8,372 bases of DNA from Hyphomicrobiaceae bacterium. Lineage in GTDB: Bacteria > Pseudomonadota > Alphaproteobacteria > Rhizobiales > Hyphomicrobiaceae. The stretch covers positions 1 through 8,372 of the forward strand of contig JAJFHI010000329.1 in NCBI GenBank assembly GCA_021775715.1. Direction: 5' to 3'. The translations under genes were made by a program, and so were the position numbers. The stretch's first letter is position 1; the number at the start of each line of letters is the position of its first letter. Below the pieces are notes generated by a model. The model was not told where the DNA came from, ran no database searches, and worked only from the letters and a program-made list of their open reading frames with translations. Below, one piece after another: positions 5,227 through 8,372 of this stretch.

Positions 5227-6627
5227 ATGCGAATCAAATCTGTGAACTTCAGACAATTCCGTCGCTTCGCTGACCTTACAATCAGCGACATCCCACCAAC
5301 GGCTCGCTTAGTCATAATGCTTGGTCCGAATGGAAAGGGTAAATCATCTGTTTTTGACGGGTTCCTCTCCTCGAGTCGGGAGCTAGGAGGTTGGGGCTTC
5401 AATATTAACGACGACTATTTTCAAAGGCAGGCCGACATTGCAAATAACGATGGTGCTGTTCGGACTGTTGAGTTTCATTCACTCGTCCCCCTTGGTCAGA
5501 AGGAACGCCGAAAGTTATTCAACGTAAGAACAGCTCATCGCAACGATCCGGACTTTGGCGCACAACGGATAGAACGCCCCGCTGCAGCGGTCGACGAACT
5601 ACGTTTCAGTAGAACTATTGATAATGATGCAGCCATAAAGAAAAACTATGACCGATACATCTATCGAACGATAGATGACGTTTACGACCCAAATAGCAAC
5701 GTCAATCGCAAACTTTCCGTTGAAGACTATGCCGCAACATTAGTCCGTCGAATTTCCGAACCGTTGGAGCGCGTCCTACCGGGTTTGAAGTTTGTGTCGT
5801 TGGGTAAGCCAGGCCAAGGCGACGCAACATTTTACTTTTCAAAAGACGGACAGAATGAATTCCAATTCAAGAACCTGTCCGGCGGTGAGAAGGCAGCATT
5901 TGACTTACTCCTGGACATGGTGGTGAAGGTCGAGGAATTCAATGATACGATATTCTGTATCGATGAGCCGGAGGCACACCTTAACCCCGCCGTTCATGGT
6001 CAGTGTTTACAGGAGCTATACGAGTTAACACCAGGAAATTGTCAACTCTGGATTGCCACACATTCTATTGGCATGTTGCGCCGTGCCCGCGACCTTGCCA
6101 TCCAAAACCCCGGACAAGTCATCTTTTTGGATTTTGATAAAAACTGCGATAGCCAAGTTGATCTCAAACCGGTTGCAATGACACGAGAGAATTGGAGCCA
6201 GGCGCTCAAAGTTGCCCTTGACGACTTGGCCGCGCTTGTAGCCCCAGAGCAAATTATTGTTTGCGAAGGAGGCAACAAAGCGACTGCTGGGCAGCTCAAG
6301 GAAGACGCCATAGATGCTGTGATTTACAATCAGGTGTTTAGTCAAGAGTATCCAGGTGTGCGCTTCTTTTCTGCAGGGTCACATTCGGATACGGCGCACG
6401 CGAAGAACGCACTCTTGTCAATTTCCAGTTCGGTTTTAACGGGATTGACGGTAAACAGATTGATTGATCGCGACGATCGATCTGACGTGGAGGTTGCGGA
6501 AGCTCGTGCTTCAGGTGTGCTTGTGTTGAAGGAACGCCATCTAGAATCTTATATTTATAGCAATGAGATTCTTGAAAGGCTGTATGCCGACCGAGAACAA
6601 CTGGATAAGCTGGATGCCATCATCTGA
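5227..6627 (+). CDS. OLD-like ABC ATPase with Toprim nuclease domain, ended early by in-frame TGA
   Basis: The 466-residue product joins an ABC/SMC-type ATPase to a Toprim-like domain, as in OLD-family nucleases, which are often anti-phage proteins. The start (MRIKSVNFRQFRRF) is the usual first strand of the fold. Walker A is GPNGKGKSS (33-41), the signature is LSGGEKAAF (217-225), Walker B is FCIDEPEAHLNP (243-254) with Asp246/Glu247, and the switch His is in ATHS (277-280). The Toprim part shows IIVCEGG (Glu347) and LIDRDD (Asp414, Asp416), then an R-LESYIY motif (437-444). No GajB-type helicase or other partner lies beside it, so it would act alone. TGA at 6625-6627 cuts the frame before a C-terminal helical part that continues in the same frame. 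The ribosome site is weak, and a TATAGAT box at 5218-5224 hints at a near-leaderless message. A DUF4435-like relative is the main alternative. Confidence 0.75.
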   Translation: MRIKSVNFRQFRRFADLTISDIPPTARLVIMLGPNGKGKSSVFDGFLSSSRELGGWGFNINDDYFQRQADIANNDGAVRTVEFHSLVPLGQKERRKLFNVRTAHRNDPDFGAQRIERPAAAVDELRFSRTIDNDAAIKKNYDRYIYRTIDDVYDPNSNVNRKLSVEDYAATLVRRISEPLERVLPGLKFVSLGKPGQGDATFYFSKDGQNEFQFKNLSGGEKAAFDLLLDMVVKVEEFNDTIFCIDEPEAHLNPAVHGQCLQELYELTPGNCQLWIATHSIGMLRRARDLAIQNPGQVIFLDFDKNCDSQVDLKPVAMTRENWSQALKVALDDLAALVAPEQIIVCEGGNKATAGQLKEDAIDAVIYNQVFSQEYPGVRFFSAGSHSDTAHAKNALLSISSSVLTGLTVNRLIDRDDRSDVEVAEARASGVLVLKERHLESYIYSNEILERLYADREQLDKLDAII

Positions 6628-6834
6628 ATGAAGAAGTGCCTGCTCGATAAAATCGAACGCCCGGACGACGTCAAATCAGTAAGTGGAAAACTATACGTTG
6701 CGATAAAGAATGCTTTGAGCTTGAAACATGCTGGAAACAATCAAAAAGCATTCATGCGTGATACGTTAGCGCCACTATTGACCCCAGAGACTGAGACGTA
6801 CAAAAAACTGAAGTCCTGTATATTTGAGCGGTGA
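6628..6834 (+). pseudogene. Detached C-terminal part of the OLD-like protein
   Basis: These 68 codons follow the TGA at 6625-6627 directly and in the same frame, opening with ATG and ending in TGA. The reading contains DDVKSVSGKLYVAIKNAL, a Gly-Asn turn, then FMRDTLAPLLTPETETYKKL and a final SCIFER. It looks like the normal C-terminal helical end of a longer ATPase-Toprim protein rather than an independent gene. There is no ribosome binding site beyond coding sequence, though the TGA-ATG junction could permit re-initiation and give a two-piece protein. Joined, the protein would be about 535 residues. The simplest explanation is a single-base nonsense change, for example from CGA or TGG. Confidence 0.65.
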
Positions 6835-6918
6835 ATTTTCGTTCAAGCCAACAAAAACCCACCCCAACAAGATCGTAACCCCGGCAAAGGCCCGCGCCCA
6901 AGCGAGCTTCCGCAGCGG
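6835..6918. other. GC-richer strip between the OLD-like gene and the right repeat
   Basis: After the AT-richer gene the composition returns to GC-rich. Read on the minus strand, about 6840-6915 gives an unbroken hydrophobic stretch (LRKLAWARAFAGV and onward) resembling a membrane helix, without a start or stop of its own. It may be debris of a membrane-protein gene carried with the insert. This is weak evidence. Confidence 0.25.
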
Positions 6919-6941
6919 TGATGTGGAGGTGTGAGGGGGAG
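6919..6941. repeat. 23-base direct repeat, right copy
   Basis: This is identical to 5098-5120, 1,821 bases downstream in the same orientation. It ends at the base just before the DUF2231 stop codon (6942-6944). Here it does not belong to an fdhD reading frame, so it is a copied fragment of the fdhD 3' end, or the fdhD copy derives from it. Confidence 0.8.
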
Positions 6942-7370
6942 CTAATCGCCGCGTTTAACACCGGCGCCGTGATGATACACCAATTGCCCACCGTACCAGC
7001 CGCCAACCATCATCACGCCAAACCCGACGACACTGAGAGCGATGGAGAGAAGTTGCGGCTCAAGAACCGGGGTCATGTCATCTAGGCGAGCAAGCAGTGC
7101 ACAAAGATAGACCGTCCAAGCCGAGCCCATAAGGATCATGTGCCGGTTACCGTCGCGTTCGGCCGCCTCGTCAAGTTTGGCAAGATCGATACTGCCAGCA
7201 ATCATTGCCGGAACGGCACTTAGAAGGCCGACAGCAAGCAACAACCAAGCATAAGACCATGCTTGAGTGAAGCCAGCTAATGAAAGCCCGTCACACGCCG
7301 TGGCCAACGACCACGAGGCAACTGGAAAGTGGACCAGCATGGCGTGTAACGGGTGTTTGAAGATGCGCAT
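6942..7370 (-). CDS. DUF2231 family integral membrane protein
   Basis: The 142-residue protein has four likely membrane helices (about 11-30, 38-60, 78-94 and 106-128). It shows the DUF2231 pattern: HPLHAMLVHFPVA at 6-18, Asp27 in the first helix, G--IDL at 59-63, His77 before the third helix, and GGWYGGQLVYHHGAGV at 123-138. The conserved His residues at membrane edges suggest metal or heme binding, but no function is established for the family. It starts 12 bases after the stop of the four-helix gene on the same strand, with AGGT about 10 bases before the ATG, so the two are probably translated from one message. Its stop codon abuts the right 23-base repeat and the C-terminus looks complete, so the insertion did not damage it. 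Confidence 0.85.
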   Translation of the reverse strand: MRIFKHPLHAMLVHFPVASWSLATACDGLSLAGFTQAWSYAWLLLAVGLLSAVPAMIAGSIDLAKLDEAAERDGNRHMILMGSAWTVYLCALLARLDDMTPVLEPQLLSIALSVVGFGVMMVGGWYGGQLVYHHGAGVKRGD

Positions 7371-7382
7371 TTTGAGCCAGAC

Positions 7383-7727
7383 CTAAAGCAAACCAAAGAC
7401 AGCATTGCTCAATAGGAGAAAGCCGACGACTGCGGCGCCTGCATGAATCATCACAATGCCACTTGGTGCGATCTTTTTCTGCTTGTGCTGCCAAGCGAGA
7501 TAAAATCCGCCCAGTGCTGCAACAACGAGGATAGCCAGCGCAATCGGCACATGTCCGCTCGCACCTTCTAAGATAGCGTACGCAACGAAAACTAAGCCCA
7601 GAGCGCCAAGACCAGCATGCGCCAAAGAAAGGCCCCATGGCGCGAAATGTCCGCGGAGAACGTAGCTCGCGAGTACGAGGCCGCCCAAAGCGGCAGCAGC
7701 AAATGAAATTACGGCATATGTCAGCAT
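7383..7727 (-). CDS. Four-helix membrane protein with internal duplication, unrecognised
   Basis: The 114-residue product is almost wholly hydrophobic, with helices near 1-21, 31-53, 60-79 and 92-112. I do not recognise a named family. The two halves align with an offset of 58 residues: GGLVLA (15-20) with GGFYLA (73-78), FAPWG (28-32) with IAPSG (86-90), and HAG (37-39) with HAG (95-97), followed by a matching Gly/Leu-rich helix. His37 and His95 are therefore equivalent and may form a paired ligand site; His27, His59 and His81 also lie near predicted membrane edges. The start at 7727 has AGGA seven bases upstream. The gene lies 66 bases after the sigma factor stop and 12 bases before the DUF2231 gene, suggesting one transcription unit and shared work at the membrane. 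Confidence 0.75.
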   Translation of the reverse strand: MLTYAVISFAAAALGGLVLASYVLRGHFAPWGLSLAHAGLGALGLVFVAYAILEGASGHVPIALAILVVAALGGFYLAWQHKQKKIAPSGIVMIHAGAAVVGFLLLSNAVFGLL

Positions 7728-7733
7728 AATAAG

Positions 7734-7737
7734 GTCC
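7734..7737 (-). promoter_or_regulatory. Ribosome binding site for the four-helix protein
   Basis: On the minus strand AGGA lies seven bases before the ATG at 7727, a near-ideal spacing. It supports this start and separate translation after the sigma factor gene. No clear promoter was found in the 66-base gap. Confidence 0.5.
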
Positions 7738-7793
7738 TGCTCAATGTTTGTGTTGTGGTGTCAACGAGCAGCAATCGGGTACGGTCAGTGATG

Positions 7794-8372
7794 CTAATGT
7801 TGTGTTGTATTTGGTGATGTAGGGGGCTGTTTTTGGAGACACAGCAATACGGCCTTCGTCGTTCTGTCACAATGCTCTCCGCCAAACGGAAACGCCTTCA
7901 GAGATACAGCTGTGACATGGTCTTGCAGACCCGCTCGCAGTTGCACCTTTGCGCGATGCAGCCGCGTTTTCACGGTTTCTGGACGAATGCCAAGTGCATC
8001 AGCGGTTTCGACAATTGACATCTGTTCAACTTCACGCAAAACGAAAACTTCTCGGAAGCCATCAGATAACTTGTCAATTTCCTGCTCTAGAAGTTTGCGA
8101 ACATCACTAATAGCCGCGAGTTGCTCTGGGTTGATTTGATCTGAGTCCATTGCAGCCTTGCTTTCGAGATCCGGCCGGTCCTCCAACATGTCTCCGGACG
8201 CAATCGGTTGCGCTCGGAGCTTAAGCTGACGAACGCGGGAAATTGACATGTTGACGGTCACGCGCGCCAACCAGGCACCGATACTTGCGACATCCCTCAA
8301 CGTGTCGAGGTCCGTAAACGCTTTTACAAACGCATCCTGCACAATGTCTTCAGCCTCAGCATCGTTACGCAA
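7794..8372 (-). CDS. ECF-type RNA polymerase sigma factor, N-terminus outside window
   Basis: The final 192 residues of an extracytoplasmic-function sigma factor are visible; the frame is open to the window edge, so the TTG there is only an internal Leu codon. Region 2 is represented by RNDAEAEDIVQDAFVKAF and AWLARVTVNMSISRVRQ. A linker of about 45 residues leads to region 4, LSDGFREVFVLREVEQMS followed by a helix-turn-helix (about 118-140) ending ETVKTRLHRAK. A C-terminal extension contains KAFPFGGEHCDR, with Cys168, and then Cys178 near the end. Similar FPF-G--CDR tails occur in other alphaproteobacterial ECF factors, and the cysteines could sense redox state or metal, which is inference. 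No anti-sigma gene is visible downstream; instead two membrane proteins follow, so one of them or an upstream gene may control it. Confidence 0.88.
   Translation of the reverse strand: MRNDAEAEDIVQDAFVKAFTDLDTLRDVASIGAWLARVTVNMSISRVRQLKLRAQPIASGDMLEDRPDLESKAAMDSDQINPEQLAAISDVRKLLEQEIDKLSDGFREVFVLREVEQMSIVETADALGIRPETVKTRLHRAKVQLRAGLQDHVTAVSLKAFPFGGEHCDRTTKAVLLCLQKQPPTSPNTTQH

Larger units (their letters stand above)
5121..6941. mobile_element. Repeat-bounded insert carrying an OLD-like ATPase/Toprim gene
   Basis: This 1,821-base segment starts right after the left 23-base repeat and ends with the right copy, one base before the DUF2231 stop codon. Its gene is visibly AT-richer than both neighbours: two 60-base lines counted by hand gave 38% and 53% GC, against 57% in fdhD and 62% in mrp. 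It sits between two convergent units without breaking either. I see no integrase, transposase or terminal inverted repeat, so it is not a standard insertion sequence. The 106 bases before the gene contain no other supported feature. Acquisition by insertion at the fdhD 3' end is an inference from repeat, composition and position together. Confidence 0.5.

Noticed and set aside
6625..6660. Selenocysteine reading of the in-frame TGA, given the neighbouring fdhD
   Set aside because: The only stem nearby is a 5-bp TCGAT-AAA-ATCGA hairpin with no typical SECIS loop, and the ATPase-Toprim family is not known to use selenocysteine.
532..6834. Recoding of TGA as a sense codon in this organism
   Set aside because: The MipA gene and fdhD both end in TGA at the correct family length, so TGA is a normal stop here.

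Overview
The window reads as the chromosome of an alphaproteobacterium. The basis is moderately high GC in most genes (57-62% in the 60-base lines I counted by hand), a MipA/OmpV outer-membrane protein, a DUF59-type Mrp next to a DUF971 gene, an FdhD of the GCAQG type, and an ECF sigma factor ending in an FPFGGEHCDR-like tail. The order or genus cannot be fixed from sequence alone.

Layout, left to right. (1) The 3' end of a spermidine synthase gene (1-330, +) and a MipA/OmpV family gene (532-1371, +). (2) A 717-base gap (1372-2088) packed with repeats: an inverted pair of TTGTCAT-CTCGG palindromic repeats, a cluster of GC-rich hairpins, and two 41-base direct repeats. (3) A short unrecognised gene for a 59-residue exported or membrane peptide with a well-placed ribosome binding site (2089-2268, +), followed by two strong adjacent hairpins. 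(4) A minus-strand pair, mrp/apbC then DUF971, matching the domain order of plant HCF101, for Fe-S cluster delivery. (5) Divergent from it, fdhD, a sulfur-transfer factor for formate dehydrogenase. (6) A 1.8-kb AT-richer insert between fdhD and the next operon, carrying one OLD-like ABC ATPase/Toprim gene. The insert is bounded by a perfect 23-base direct repeat that includes the last codons and stop of fdhD. The ATPase-nuclease gene is interrupted near its 3' end by an in-frame TGA. (7) A minus-strand group reading in from the right edge: an ECF sigma factor (5' end outside the window), a four-helix membrane protein with an internal duplication, and a DUF2231 membrane protein.

Functionally, the central part (mrp, DUF971, fdhD) concerns maturation of Fe-S and molybdenum redox enzymes from a shared divergent promoter region. 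The sigma factor and the two His-containing membrane proteins look like a small transcription unit, possibly stress- or redox-linked, though its job is not known. The insert looks like a horizontally acquired, defence-type cargo gene placed between two convergent units without visible integrase or transposase.

The points most worth attention are the repeat-bounded ATPase-Toprim insert, its in-frame TGA split, the unrecognised small exported protein, and the sigma/four-helix/DUF2231 group.
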